From positions 303,804 to 367,803 of the forward strand of contig NZ_OAOP01000005.1 in NCBI RefSeq assembly GCF_900207585.1: a stretch of 64,000 nucleotides of DNA, in the 5' to 3' direction. The DNA comes from Bacillus oleivorans (GTDB lineage Bacteria; Bacillota; Bacilli; Bacillales; JC228). How positions within the stretch are numbered: the first letter of the stretch is position 1; each line of letters begins with the position of its first letter. The translations under genes were made by a program, and so were the position numbers. Under the pieces are notes generated by a model. It was not told where the DNA came from. It ran no database searches and saw only the letters and a program-made list of their open reading frames with translations. This document shows, one piece after another, positions 1-8,797 of the stretch.

Positions 1-129
1 AGAGGAGAATTTCTTCCCAATTCAAATATAGTAACATACATACATAAGCATCCTTTGAAAAATGGGACAGTTGACTTGATCGAAGAAATGGAAGGTGAAC
101 TGGCCTTTGCAATTATGATTAGTGAATGA
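1..129 (+). CDS. C-terminal end of an upstream gene, probably spo0B
   Basis: An open frame enters from the left edge and stops at TGA 127-129, giving about 42 residues that end in AFAIMISE. The next gene is obg, 24 bases later. In Bacillus the gene directly before obg is spo0B, the phosphotransferase of the sporulation phosphorelay, so I infer its C-terminus here. The fragment is short and its sequence alone does not identify the family, so the call rests on gene order. Confidence 0.5.
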   Translation, partial: RGEFLPNSNIVTYIHKHPLKNGTVDLIEEMEGELAFAIMISE

Positions 130-1440
<1,311 letters not shown>

Positions 1441-1495
1441 GCTTCCTCACTCACTTTGGATCCATTATTGATTATGACTAGAGGGGGAGCGCAAG

Positions 1496-2365
1496 ATGAA
1501 AATCGCCTATTTAGGACCTGAAGCAACATTCACACACGAGGCGGTTCGGACTTTTTTTCCTGAAGGAGATCCAAAAGCCTATAAAACAATTCCAGATTCG
1601 CTGGATGCCTTGCAAAGAGGAGAAGTAGATGCAGCTGTTGTGCCGCTAGAGAATGCTTTAGAAGGGTCAGTTAATATTACATTGGATTATCTGATTCATG
1701 AAGTCCACCATCCGATTGTGGCTGAGTTAACCCTTCCAATCCGTCAGCATTTAATGGTTCACCCTGATTATGCAAATGATTGGGAAAGTATCGAGAAAAT
1801 CTATTCACATACGCAAGCATTGGCACAATGTCATCGCTTTTTACATCAGCAATTTTCAAATATTCCGAGGGAAGAAGCGACATCCACTTCGGCAGCAGCC
1901 AAAAAGGTAAAAGAGGAGAAAGAGCGGAAAATTGGTGCGATTGCGAATGAACTGGCGGCTAAACATCATGGCCTGCAAATTGTAAAAAGAGATATTCATG
2001 ATTCGAAAAATAATCATACCCGATTTGCAATCGTAGCCAATCATCCCATTCCAGCGGCTTCCAAACAAGTCAAACTGAAATCATATAAAACTACGATTAC
2101 TGTTACTCTGCCAATGGATGAAGCAGGAACGCTGCACCAAGTACTGTCTGCTTTTGCCTGGAGAAAGTTAAACTTAAGCAAAATTGAATCTAGACCTATG
2201 AAAACAGGACTAGGACATTACTATTTTATTATTGATATTGAGGAAAAATGGGATGACGTATTAATCCCTGGGGCCATTCAGGAATTAGAAGCAATCGGCT
2301 GCGGAGTGAAAATTTTAGGGAGCTACCCTTCATACTCAACCGTAACATTGCAATCAGCCAAATGA
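1496..2365 (+). CDS. pheA: Prephenate dehydratase
   Basis: This cytosolic enzyme converts prephenate to phenylpyruvate in phenylalanine synthesis. The 289 residues comprise a periplasmic-binding-like catalytic domain (about 1-180) with the conserved Thr-Arg-Phe triad at 175-177 and a C-terminal ACT domain (about 198-280) with the phenylalanine-sensing ESRP motif at 231-234. Feedback inhibition by phenylalanine is expected for this architecture. An AGGGGGAG ribosome-binding site precedes the ATG. Only 55 bases separate it from obg; the ACT protein gene pheB, which sits between them in B. subtilis, is missing here. An intrinsic terminator follows. Confidence 0.96.
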   Translation: MKIAYLGPEATFTHEAVRTFFPEGDPKAYKTIPDSLDALQRGEVDAAVVPLENALEGSVNITLDYLIHEVHHPIVAELTLPIRQHLMVHPDYANDWESIEKIYSHTQALAQCHRFLHQQFSNIPREEATSTSAAAKKVKEEKERKIGAIANELAAKHHGLQIVKRDIHDSKNNHTRFAIVANHPIPAASKQVKLKSYKTTITVTLPMDEAGTLHQVLSAFAWRKLNLSKIESRPMKTGLGHYYFIIDIEEKWDDVLIPGAIQELEAIGCGVKILGSYPSYSTVTLQSAK

Positions 2366-2372
2366 ACGAACT

Positions 2373-2410
2373 AAAAAAGAAGAAGGCTACGCTGTAGTCT
2401 TCTTTTTTCC
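2373..2410. terminator. Bidirectional intrinsic terminator between pheA and niaR
   Basis: Arms at 2380-2390 and 2394-2404 form an 11-bp stem with one mismatch and a GCT loop. It has A residues before and a T run after, so it can end both converging genes. Confidence 0.85.
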
Positions 2411-2414
2411 GTCT

Positions 2415-2951
2415 TTAATTTATCGTTTCTACTAAAAAGCCTGCTTTCTCAAGGGCCTTTTCCGCTTCATCGAGCTGCTGCTCACTCTGTGCGGATAATG
2501 TATGGAGGTGGTATCCTTCTGTTAGTTCTAATAAAAAGGAAGCTTTATTTTTCTTCATATTCTCCATAAAAAGCTGAACATCCCTTCGATTGGAGACCAT
2601 TACCGATGCTTTTAAATCCCCGTAAACCGGATGATCAATCGTTACGTCTTTTACCGTGACCCCGAAATCGACAATAAGCTGCAGCTCTTCCTCTGTCCGC
2701 TCAGGCGTATGATAGCAGGCAACAATCCGTTCAACATAGGTATTAGGTTCATTTTTAACATAGATATAACCTTGACTCGTTGCTACAATAGGCACATTCG
2801 TTGCTTTGAGCAGGGTAATGTCGCCTACGATAACCTGCCGTGATACATTGGTTTGTTTCGCTAATTCACTGCCCGTAAGAGGCTCCTTCGCGTTTTTTAA
2901 CAAATTCAAAATAAAGTTTCTTCGTTCAGCCCCTAACATTTTTTTACTCAT
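2415..2951 (-). CDS. niaR: NAD-biosynthesis transcriptional repressor NiaR (YrxA)
   Basis: NiaR is a niacin-responsive repressor of NAD synthesis and niacin uptake genes. The 178-residue protein has an N-terminal HTH_11 winged helix (LTGSELAKQTNVSRQVIVGD, about 23-42) and a C-terminal 3H domain carrying the three conserved histidines of the family (in DHPVYGD and HLHTL). I chose the ATG at 2951 because it gives the family N-terminus and has a GGGAGGGG ribosome-binding site; a further upstream ATG lacks one. In B. subtilis it sits beside its targets nadBCA and nifS. Those genes are absent here, so its regulon must lie elsewhere. Confidence 0.93.
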   Translation of the reverse strand: MSKKMLGAERRNFILNLLKNAKEPLTGSELAKQTNVSRQVIVGDITLLKATNVPIVATSQGYIYVKNEPNTYVERIVACYHTPERTEEELQLIVDFGVTVKDVTIDHPVYGDLKASVMVSNRRDVQLFMENMKKNKASFLLELTEGYHLHTLSAQSEQQLDEAEKALEKAGFLVETIN

Positions 2952-3170
2952 CGGAAACCCCTCCCTTATACGTAGTATTTTACTAAAAATAAGCAAGGAA
3001 TGTAATGGTATACCTCTATTATCACTTCTCACCTTAGCCTCCTCCCTCTTTAAACAATCCTCTCCCCTATTCTCTCTTCTCCTCCTCTCTTTTTACTTTT
3101 TCATCAAACACACATCTTTTTATTTTTGTCATAAATATGTAAAGGGTCGATTCTTATTTGCAAGGAGGCA

Positions 3171-3198
3171 CATATTTTTACGAATCCTTTCATATTTT
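3171..3198 (+). promoter_or_regulatory. Candidate sigma-E promoter of safA
   Basis: CATATT at 3171-3176 and CATATTTT at 3191-3198 are separated by 14 bases. This resembles the sigma-E pattern (ATATT, 14-15 bases, CATAnnnT). safA is known to be transcribed early in the mother cell, which fits. No transcript data support it here. Confidence 0.45.
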
Positions 3199-3275
3199 TT
3201 TTTTGAGGAAGATTAGCAAAATGCCTAGAGTCACATAGACTATATGGACGAATGCCTGACAGGAGGGAAGCGCAC

Positions 3276-5516
3276 GTGAAGATTCACATTGTCCAAAAAG
3301 GGGATACTCTTTGGAAGATCGCCAAAAAATATGGCGTGAATTTCGATGAGTTAAAAAAGATGAATGCCCAGCTATCAAACCCCGATATGATTATGCCGGG
3401 CATGAAGATTAAAGTACCCGACTCTGGCGGATCGGTAAAAAAAGAAGCAATTGTACCTAGAAAAGAACTGCCTGTTAAGGAACATCCTTTGAGCAATCAG
3501 CAGCCCATAACGCAACCAATTAAAGAAGTTCCCAAGAAAGAAGTGCCTAAAAAAGTTGAAGGTGTACAATTTACCCCTAAAATGCCAAAGCCGATTGTTC
3601 CTGACATCGATATCAATAATTATTATATGACCAACATGGAAAACATGTCCGTACAAAAAAAGGAAATGCCAAAAATTCCGCCACAGCCTAAAGCCGTTTT
3701 ACCAGGCGTGAAAAAAGAAATGCCAAAGGCACCGGTTGCACCGATTAAGGAAGCACCGGTTAAACCAATCGCACCAATTATGGAAAAACCCGTTGCTCCA
3801 ATTAAGGAAAAACCGGTTGCACCTATTAAACCGATTATGGAAAAACCTTATGCACCTATAAAAGAGAAACCGATTGCTCCAATTGAAGAAAATATTGCCC
3901 CTATTACAGAAGAGGTACCTGAATTTCCAGTTCAGCCAGCATTCGAAGAATATGCTGTACCAGTCTCGCCTGTTTTACCTGGATCGGGACTTTGTCCCCC
4001 GCCGCCATGCCCTCCAGGGTTAGGACTAATGCCTGGTTTTGCTCCACAAGTACAAGGAGTCGCAACACCGCCATTTCCAAATCAAATGCCGATGTTTATG
4101 GACGAATCACCATACGAACCGTTTGATGATTATCCGGTAATGGGTGTTGAAGAAACAATGGAGGATGTGAATATGCCTTTTATGCCAAATGTACAACATC
4201 CATTTGCACAACTTCCGACTTTTACTGAGTCAGTTATGCAGCCATATGGTCAATATCCTCATGCGCCAATGGGAGGTCCAGGATTCGGCGGATTACCAAT
4301 GGGAGGTCTAGAATATGGCGGAGGTCTAATGGGAGGCCAAGAATTTGACGGTGGCCCGATGGGAGGCCCACAATATGGCGGAGCCCCAGTGGAAAATCAA
4401 GGATTTGACGCAGGACCAATAGGTGGCCCAGAATACGGCGGAGTACCGATGGGAGGCTCGCAATTTGGCGGAGTACCAATGGGAGGCCCGCAATTTGGCG
4501 GAGTACCAATGGGAGGCCCGCAATTTGGCGGAGTACCAATGGGAGGCCCGCAATTTGGCGGAGTACCAATGGGAGGCCCGCAATTTGGCGGAGTACCAAT
4601 GGGAGGCCCGCAATTTGGCGGAGTACCAATGGGAGGCCCGCAATTTGGCGGAGTACCAATGGGAGGCCCGCAATATGGCGGAGGTCCGATGGGAGGCCCG
4701 CAATTTGGCGGAGTACCAATGGGAGGCCCGCAATATGGCGGAGGCCCGATGGGAGGCCCGCAATTTGACGGAGGCCCGATGGGAGGCCCGCAATATGGCG
4801 GAGGCCCGATGGGAGGCCCGCAATTTGACGGTGGCCCGATGGGAGGCCCGCAATTTGGCGGAGTACCAATGGGAGGCCCGCAATATGGCGGAGGCCCGAT
4901 GGGAGGCCCGCAATTTGTCGGAGGCCCTATGGGAGGCCCAGAATATGACGGAGGTCCAATGGGAGGCCCGCAATTTAGTGGAGTACCAATGGGAGGCCCG
5001 CAATATGGCGGAGGCACAATGGGAGGCCCGCAATATGTCGGAGGCCCGATGGGAGGCCCGCAATTTGGCGGAGGCTCGATGGGAAGCCCGCAATATGGCG
5101 GAGGCCCGATGGGAAGCCCGCAATTTGACGGAGGCCCGATGGGAGGGCCGCAATATGGCGGAGTACCAATGGGAGGCCTGCAATATGGCGGAGTACCAAT
5201 GGGAAGCCCGCAATATGGCGGAGGTCCAATGGGCGGATCAGGATACTCAATGACACCGCCGCAAGCACAAGGCATATATGAAGATGATTTTTCTGATGAT
5301 TATCAGGATGCTCCTTATGCACCTAGGCAACAAGTTCAAGGATTGTTTAATGATTGTGGCTGCGGCGGTCCGAAACTTATGCCAAACGGATACCCAGTCC
5401 CTTATTACCCGCAAGGAGAAGTGGCTCCGTTTGGAGTTCAAGATTCCCCATATGGTCTAAATCTTTATGGTCCTGAACCGATGCGTAACAATGATGAGCA
5501 AGAACCACAAGTCTAA
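3276..5516 (+). CDS. safA: Spore coat assembly protein SafA with a huge GGP-rich repeat region
   Basis: SafA is recruited to the forespore by SpoVID and organises the inner spore coat. The start is GTG 3276 (KIHIVQKGDTLWKIA), set by AGGAGG at 3261-3266 and by the B. subtilis N-terminus. Residues 1-50 are a LysM domain. A Pro/Lys-rich linker with KPVAPIKE repeats follows, then the family motif SPVLPGSGLC. About residues 329-655 are tandem 10-residue repeats of the type GGPQFGGVPM. A Cys-containing tail (DCGCGG) closes the protein. At 746 residues it is almost twice the B. subtilis protein (about 387), and the repeats explain the extra length. It has its own terminator after the stop. Confidence 0.95.
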   Translation: MKIHIVQKGDTLWKIAKKYGVNFDELKKMNAQLSNPDMIMPGMKIKVPDSGGSVKKEAIVPRKELPVKEHPLSNQQPITQPIKEVPKKEVPKKVEGVQFTPKMPKPIVPDIDINNYYMTNMENMSVQKKEMPKIPPQPKAVLPGVKKEMPKAPVAPIKEAPVKPIAPIMEKPVAPIKEKPVAPIKPIMEKPYAPIKEKPIAPIEENIAPITEEVPEFPVQPAFEEYAVPVSPVLPGSGLCPPPPCPPGLGLMPGFAPQVQGVATPPFPNQMPMFMDESPYEPFDDYPVMGVEETMEDVNMPFMPNVQHPFAQLPTFTESVMQPYGQYPHAPMGGPGFGGLPMGGLEYGGGLMGGQEFDGGPMGGPQYGGAPVENQGFDAGPIGGPEYGGVPMGGSQFGGVPMGGPQFGGVPMGGPQFGGVPMGGPQFGGVPMGGPQFGGVPMGGPQFGGVPMGGPQFGGVPMGGPQYGGGPMGGPQFGGVPMGGPQYGGGPMGGPQFDGGPMGGPQYGGGPMGGPQFDGGPMGGPQFGGVPMGGPQYGGGPMGGPQFVGGPMGGPEYDGGPMGGPQFSGVPMGGPQYGGGTMGGPQYVGGPMGGPQFGGGSMGSPQYGGGPMGSPQFDGGPMGGPQYGGVPMGGLQYGGVPMGSPQYGGGPMGGSGYSMTPPQAQGIYEDDFSDDYQDAPYAPRQQVQGLFNDCGCGGPKLMPNGYPVPYYPQGEVAPFGVQDSPYGLNLYGPEPMRNNDEQEPQV
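4261..5240 (+). repeat. 30-bp tandem repeat array within safA, about 32 units
   Basis: The unit is 30 bases (for example gagtaccaatgggaggcccg followed by caatttggcg), coding for a 10-residue Gly/Pro-rich block with one Phe or Tyr. The six copies at 4471-4650 are identical, the next differs by one base, and flanking copies are increasingly diverged. Variable positions are mostly GTACCA against GGCCCG and TTT against TAT or GAC. Because the unit is a multiple of three, most other frames stay open through the array and produce large false ORFs on both strands. Confidence 0.97.
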
Positions 5517-6477
5517 GTTATCAGGAGACGATCCCAGTCATAATCGTCTCCTTTCCTTTTTTCAGGCAAATTTAGATGAGCCCATAAAAAAAATCCATCG
5601 AGTCAGGGACCATATTTATAAAATTGAGACCGATCTAACGATGTATGTAGGGAAGGGATTTTCCAATAAAGCTTCATTTAAAAAACAAAAATGGTTAACG
5701 AAAAGACTTCAAAAGGCAGGCTTCAAAAAAACTTATCAATTTCTAAAAACTGATATGAATAAAGGCTATCATTATAAGGGGAAATACTATGGGATTCTTA
5801 CTTGGATCGAACACGGTCACCCAGTTTTCCGTTTTAATTCAATTGAAAATTGTGAAGCGGGAATCATACTGCTCAATGAATTTCATGACCATACTAAAAA
5901 AGTATTAGCGGAAGGGAATCCGCATTTTGCAACAACCAATTATTATCAAAAATGGGTGGATCGCTTTCAGCAATTTAAACGTAATATCCATATAGTAGAA
6001 ACCTTAGTTCCATCTCCGGTAATCGATGATATTTTAAAATGGGGCAGGGAATCTTTAAAAATGATTGAACATCGTTCACCACAGGAAAAAAATGAACTAG
6101 TTATTCTTCATGGCGATGTAGCCCACCATAACTTCATCCGTACTGAAAACAATGACCTGTTTCTTATTGACTTTGACTTATCTTCAGCAGGAAACCCTAT
6201 TCATGATTACCTGCAATATGCCAATCGCATTTTGCCATTCCTGCATTGGGACTTAAATCATTTAACAAATCTCCCAGTTATCTCACAATATCTTCGGGAC
6301 CCTTATTTTTTAAAGGCACTTATGTATCCGACAGACATATACCGAGAATGGAATCGAGCCATAAAACAGAGATTATTGGGGCAAGAAAAATGGATTCATA
6401 ACTTACTAAACGCAACCATAGAGCAATTTGAACAAAGATCAAATTTTTTTGACTCCCTTCAAAATATGGTAAAATAG
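5491..6477 (+). CDS. CotS/CotI-like spore coat protein, phosphotransferase fold
   Basis: The protein (about 328 residues) belongs to the aminoglycoside phosphotransferase/choline kinase fold. It shows the Brenner motif HGDVAHHN (catalytic Asp and Mg-binding Asn) and the metal-binding DFDLSSAG. Bacillus spore coat proteins CotS, CotI and YutH share this fold, and the position directly after safA supports a coat role; the substrate is unknown. The reading frame overlaps safA by about 26 bases when started at ATG 5491, with ATG 5494 and 5467 as alternatives; none has a clear ribosome-binding site. This suggests translational coupling to safA. An intrinsic terminator lies within its first 25 codons. 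Confidence 0.78.
   Translation: MMSKNHKSKLSGDDPSHNRLLSFFQANLDEPIKKIHRVRDHIYKIETDLTMYVGKGFSNKASFKKQKWLTKRLQKAGFKKTYQFLKTDMNKGYHYKGKYYGILTWIEHGHPVFRFNSIENCEAGIILLNEFHDHTKKVLAEGNPHFATTNYYQKWVDRFQQFKRNIHIVETLVPSPVIDDILKWGRESLKMIEHRSPQEKNELVILHGDVAHHNFIRTENNDLFLIDFDLSSAGNPIHDYLQYANRILPFLHWDLNHLTNLPVISQYLRDPYFLKALMYPTDIYREWNRAIKQRLLGQEKWIHNLLNATIEQFEQRSNFFDSLQNMVK
5524..5562 (+). terminator. Intrinsic terminator of safA lying inside the next gene
   Basis: GGAGACGAT (5524-5532) and ATCGTCTCC (5543-5551) make a perfect 9-bp stem with a 10-base loop, followed by TTTCCTTTTTT. It begins 7 bases after the safA stop but lies downstream of the best start of the kinase-like gene, so it could partly terminate read-through. 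Confidence 0.7.
6449..6475 (+). promoter_or_regulatory. Weak candidate promoter for nadE
   Basis: TTGACT 6449-6454 and TAAAAT 6470-6475 are separated by 15 bases, shorter than the ideal 17, inside the end of the kinase-like gene. It suggests nadE has its own vegetative promoter. Confidence 0.35.
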
Positions 6478-6505
6478 AGACAAACTTTGTGAAAGGGAGA
6501 ACATA

Positions 6506-7246
6506 ATGGAAGAAAAAGTGAATCATTTAGTATCTTGGCTCCAATTAAAGGTAAAAGAAGCCAATGCAAATGGAGCAATTGTGGGTATTAGCGGCGGAAT
6601 TGACTCTGCGGTGGTTACACATTTAATTAAACGTGCATTTCCCAACGATTCATTCGGTTTAATTATGCCTTGTAAAAGTAATCCTCGTGATCAGGAGGAT
6701 GCACTCAAGGTAGTGGAGAGCAGTGAAATTGATTACCGCATCATTGACTTATCCGAGACTCATACTGTTTTAATGGATCAAATCAAAAAGCAGATCGCCG
6801 AGGCAGGTACCTGGAATGATGAACGTGCTAAATTAGGGGAAGCTAATACGAAAGCAAGACTCCGTATGACTACGTTATATGCTGTTGCCAACAACTATGG
6901 CTATATAGTGGTCGGAACTGACAATGCGGCTGAATGGCATACCGGATACTTTACTAAATATGGTGATGGCGGAGTAGATTTGGTTCCTCTTGTTCACTTA
7001 ACTAAAGGTGAAGTTAGAGAAATGGCAAAATATCTTGGTGTACCAGATGATGTGATCAATAAAGCGCCAAGTGCAGGACTATGGGAAGGTCAAACCGATG
7101 AAAATGAAATGGGCACAACTTACGATATGATTGATGCTTATTTAAGGGGAGAAACGATTCCTGAAAAAGACCGTCAAATTATTGAAAAAATGCATGCTAT
7201 GTCTGAACATAAGCGACATCTGGCAGCTGCACCCCCTAAATTTTAA
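6506..7246 (+). CDS. nadE: NAD synthetase, ammonia-dependent
   Basis: NadE performs the last step of NAD synthesis, amidating nicotinic acid adenine dinucleotide with ATP. The 246-residue protein carries the PP-loop SGGIDSA near residue 29, the conserved GTDNAAEW segment and the PSAGLWEGQTDE motif. It has no N-terminal glutaminase domain, so free ammonia is the expected nitrogen donor. AAAGGGAG precedes the ATG. Placement between two sporulation genes is unlike B. subtilis, where nadE is elsewhere. It lies a few kilobases from niaR, which regulates NAD metabolism. Confidence 0.95.
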   Translation: MEEKVNHLVSWLQLKVKEANANGAIVGISGGIDSAVVTHLIKRAFPNDSFGLIMPCKSNPRDQEDALKVVESSEIDYRIIDLSETHTVLMDQIKKQIAEAGTWNDERAKLGEANTKARLRMTTLYAVANNYGYIVVGTDNAAEWHTGYFTKYGDGGVDLVPLVHLTKGEVREMAKYLGVPDDVINKAPSAGLWEGQTDENEMGTTYDMIDAYLRGETIPEKDRQIIEKMHAMSEHKRHLAAAPPKF

Positions 7247-7281
7247 CAAACTGGACTGAAATGACAGAATGAAAGCCTCTT

Positions 7282-7331
7282 TTTGCTGACAAGCTAAAAA
7301 TAGCATGTAAAAACATGCAATTGTCAGCAAA
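7282..7331 (+). promoter_or_regulatory. Structured leader RNA before the yhcN-like gene
   Basis: TTTGCTGACAA (7282-7292) pairs perfectly with TTGTCAGCAAA (7321-7331). The enclosed 28 bases can form either GCTA/TAGC or GCATG/CATGC hairpins that share two bases. The 3' arm touches the GGGGG ribosome-binding site at 7332-7336, with no T run after it, so a role in translation or stability is more likely than termination. Confidence 0.5.
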
Positions 7332-7344
7332 GGGGGTTTTTAGG

Positions 7345-7989
7345 TTGAACCGAAAAATTGTAAGTATCCCTCTAACATGTCTCATACTTGCAGGGGTTAC
7401 CGCTTGTACCACCAACCCAAATGGTGGTGAAACGGCTCAGAACGACCCCTTCCAGCGAGTCGGGTTTTATTCAAATCAAGACGGCGGATTTATGAATAAC
7501 CACCGTGGTCCTGCGCAAGGATTATATAACGATCCTACATTAAACCGCGGTCAGAACAAGATTGAGGATTATACCTATTCAGATACAGATTATAATTACC
7601 ATAATCATATTAATAATCCTGAATGGATGACGCAAAGACCTTATTTTGAAAGGTATAATGGTGAATTAGCCAATGAAATTTCTAACCGGGTTGGGGAGGT
7701 ACAGCATGTCCGGCATGTTCGTACCATAGTATATAATGATACGATTTTCCTCGGAGTGCAGATTGATGACCCAGTTCACAAGGATCAAGTTGTTCATACA
7801 GTTAGGGAAGCCGTGATTCCATACCAGGATGGAAGAAAAATTGTTGTCATAACTGATCCAAAAGAATTTTTCCGAATGCGGGAAGTAGACAATAAAATGC
7901 GGGATGGTAAAAATGTGGATGAGATAAATCGTGAATTAGAGGAGCTTTTTTCCACTTATTTACCCAATGAACAGGAAACTGCAGAATAA
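7345..7989 (+). CDS. YhcN/YlaJ family sporulation lipoprotein
   Basis: The TTG at 7345 is the start because AGGGGG lies 8 bases upstream and it gives a clean lipoprotein signal peptide: positive N-terminus, hydrophobic core and lipobox VTAC with the lipidated Cys at residue 21. The mature part is Asn/Tyr-rich (YSDTDYNYHNH) followed by a globular YhcN/YlaJ domain (about 100-200). Family members are made in the forespore and found in the inner spore membrane; functions are linked to germination or outgrowth but not biochemically defined. It sits between nadE and bofC and ends at a strong terminator. Confidence 0.85.
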   Translation: MNRKIVSIPLTCLILAGVTACTTNPNGGETAQNDPFQRVGFYSNQDGGFMNNHRGPAQGLYNDPTLNRGQNKIEDYTYSDTDYNYHNHINNPEWMTQRPYFERYNGELANEISNRVGEVQHVRHVRTIVYNDTIFLGVQIDDPVHKDQVVHTVREAVIPYQDGRKIVVITDPKEFFRMREVDNKMRDGKNVDEINRELEELFSTYLPNEQETAE

Positions 7990-7994
7990 CGGAG

Positions 7995-8021
7995 GCAGGG
8001 CCAAACCGGCTCTGCTTTTTT
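7995..8021 (+). terminator. Terminator of the yhcN-like gene
   Basis: GCAGGGCC (7995-8002) pairs with GGCTCTGC (8008-8015) with one G-T pair, followed by six T. Confidence 0.9.
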
Positions 8022-8035
8022 AATTATATTTAAAA

Positions 8036-8065
8036 TGGATAAAGTTTCTATGTTTGGTCAAACTA
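8036..8065 (+). promoter_or_regulatory. Candidate forespore (sigma-G/F) promoter of bofC
   Basis: TGGATA 8036-8041 and CAAACTA 8059-8065 are 17 bases apart. The forespore pattern is TGnATA and CATACTA, so each box has at most one mismatch. bofC is forespore-expressed in B. subtilis. A transcript from here would start after 8065 and uses the ATG at 8102. Confidence 0.5.
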
Positions 8066-8101
8066 ACTAAAGAATACATTTTAACTACCGAGGTGACCAG
8101 T

Positions 8102-8635
8102 ATGACACTTCATCTGCGTATAGTTATTCTCTTTTTACTTGTAACCGCAGCATATGGACTTGTATTTTTCGGTAACCATTCTTTCAGAAATGAGGAAGCG
8201 CAAGCGGTTCAAGCTACAGCAAGAGAAATGAAGCCATTAGTGGTTAAGGTCATTTTGGAAAGAAACTATATCGATGGTGAAACTAGCGAAGAGGTTGTTT
8301 ACGAAAAAATACTAGCGATGGAAGATTTCTGGAGTAAATATAAAGATTGGCAATTAGTCGATATGAAAGCAGGAATAGTTAAGTTTAAAAAGGATATAGA
8401 TGATATTTCTCCCCTCCTTAAATCTAATGGGTACTTTGGGGTTACTAACGATGGGGTGTTATCGATTTTTAATGGCTTACCGAGTAAAGAGCGAGTTATC
8501 CAATCTTTTTTTCAGCTTGATATGAAAAAGCTAGAAAGCATCGAAAGGAAAAAGCTTGAAAAGGGAATTCGCATATCATCGAAAGATCAATACGTGGAAG
8601 TTCTGAATGTGTTCAGAAATTATTCAAAGGAATGA
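8102..8635 (+). CDS. bofC: BofC, forespore regulator of the sigma-K checkpoint
   Basis: BofC is exported from the forespore into the intermembrane space, where it restrains SpoIVB-dependent activation of pro-sigma-K processing. The start ATG 8102 is set by GAGGTGA; an upstream in-frame ATG lies in the promoter. The 177-residue protein has an N-terminal signal segment (about 6-24) and then the two BofC domains, with family blocks MEDFWSKYKDW, DDISPLLKSNGYFGV and IQSFFQLDMKKLES. Its pathway ends at sigma-K, whose gene is interrupted at the other end of this window. It has a separate terminator and is not joined to ruvA. Confidence 0.92.
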   Translation: MTLHLRIVILFLLVTAAYGLVFFGNHSFRNEEAQAVQATAREMKPLVVKVILERNYIDGETSEEVVYEKILAMEDFWSKYKDWQLVDMKAGIVKFKKDIDDISPLLKSNGYFGVTNDGVLSIFNGLPSKERVIQSFFQLDMKKLESIERKKLEKGIRISSKDQYVEVLNVFRNYSKE

Positions 8636-8637
8636 AG

Positions 8638-8658
8638 CCCGGCATTAGCCGGGTTTTT
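8638..8658 (+). terminator. Terminator of bofC
   Basis: CCCGGC (8638-8643), ATTA loop, GCCGGG (8648-8653), then five T. Confidence 0.92.
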
Positions 8659-8797
8659 CTTATTATAGGGCGTTCGATTTCACTTCCCTATTTTTATATG
8701 ATCGAAAATCTTATTTCTTCAGCCTTTTACCAACCCAACCTTTTCCTTATAAGGTATGATAAAATGGAAGGCAGCAAATCTTTGAGGAGATAGAAGT

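Noticed and set aside
4261..5240. Possible CRISPR array because of the regular 30-base period
   Set aside because: Units are directly joined with no unique spacers, and they translate in frame as part of SafA.
4234..5275. Large minus-strand frames (for example 4326-5213 and 4397-5275) and a second plus-strand frame at 4423-5253
   Set aside because: They are created by the 30-base safA repeat, consist only of one repeated decapeptide, and have no ribosome-binding site. The LysM and SafA frame is the conserved one.
8701..8797. Promoter directly before ruvA using TATGAT at 8755-8760
   Set aside because: No acceptable -35 hexamer is found at 16-18 bases, so it was left out.
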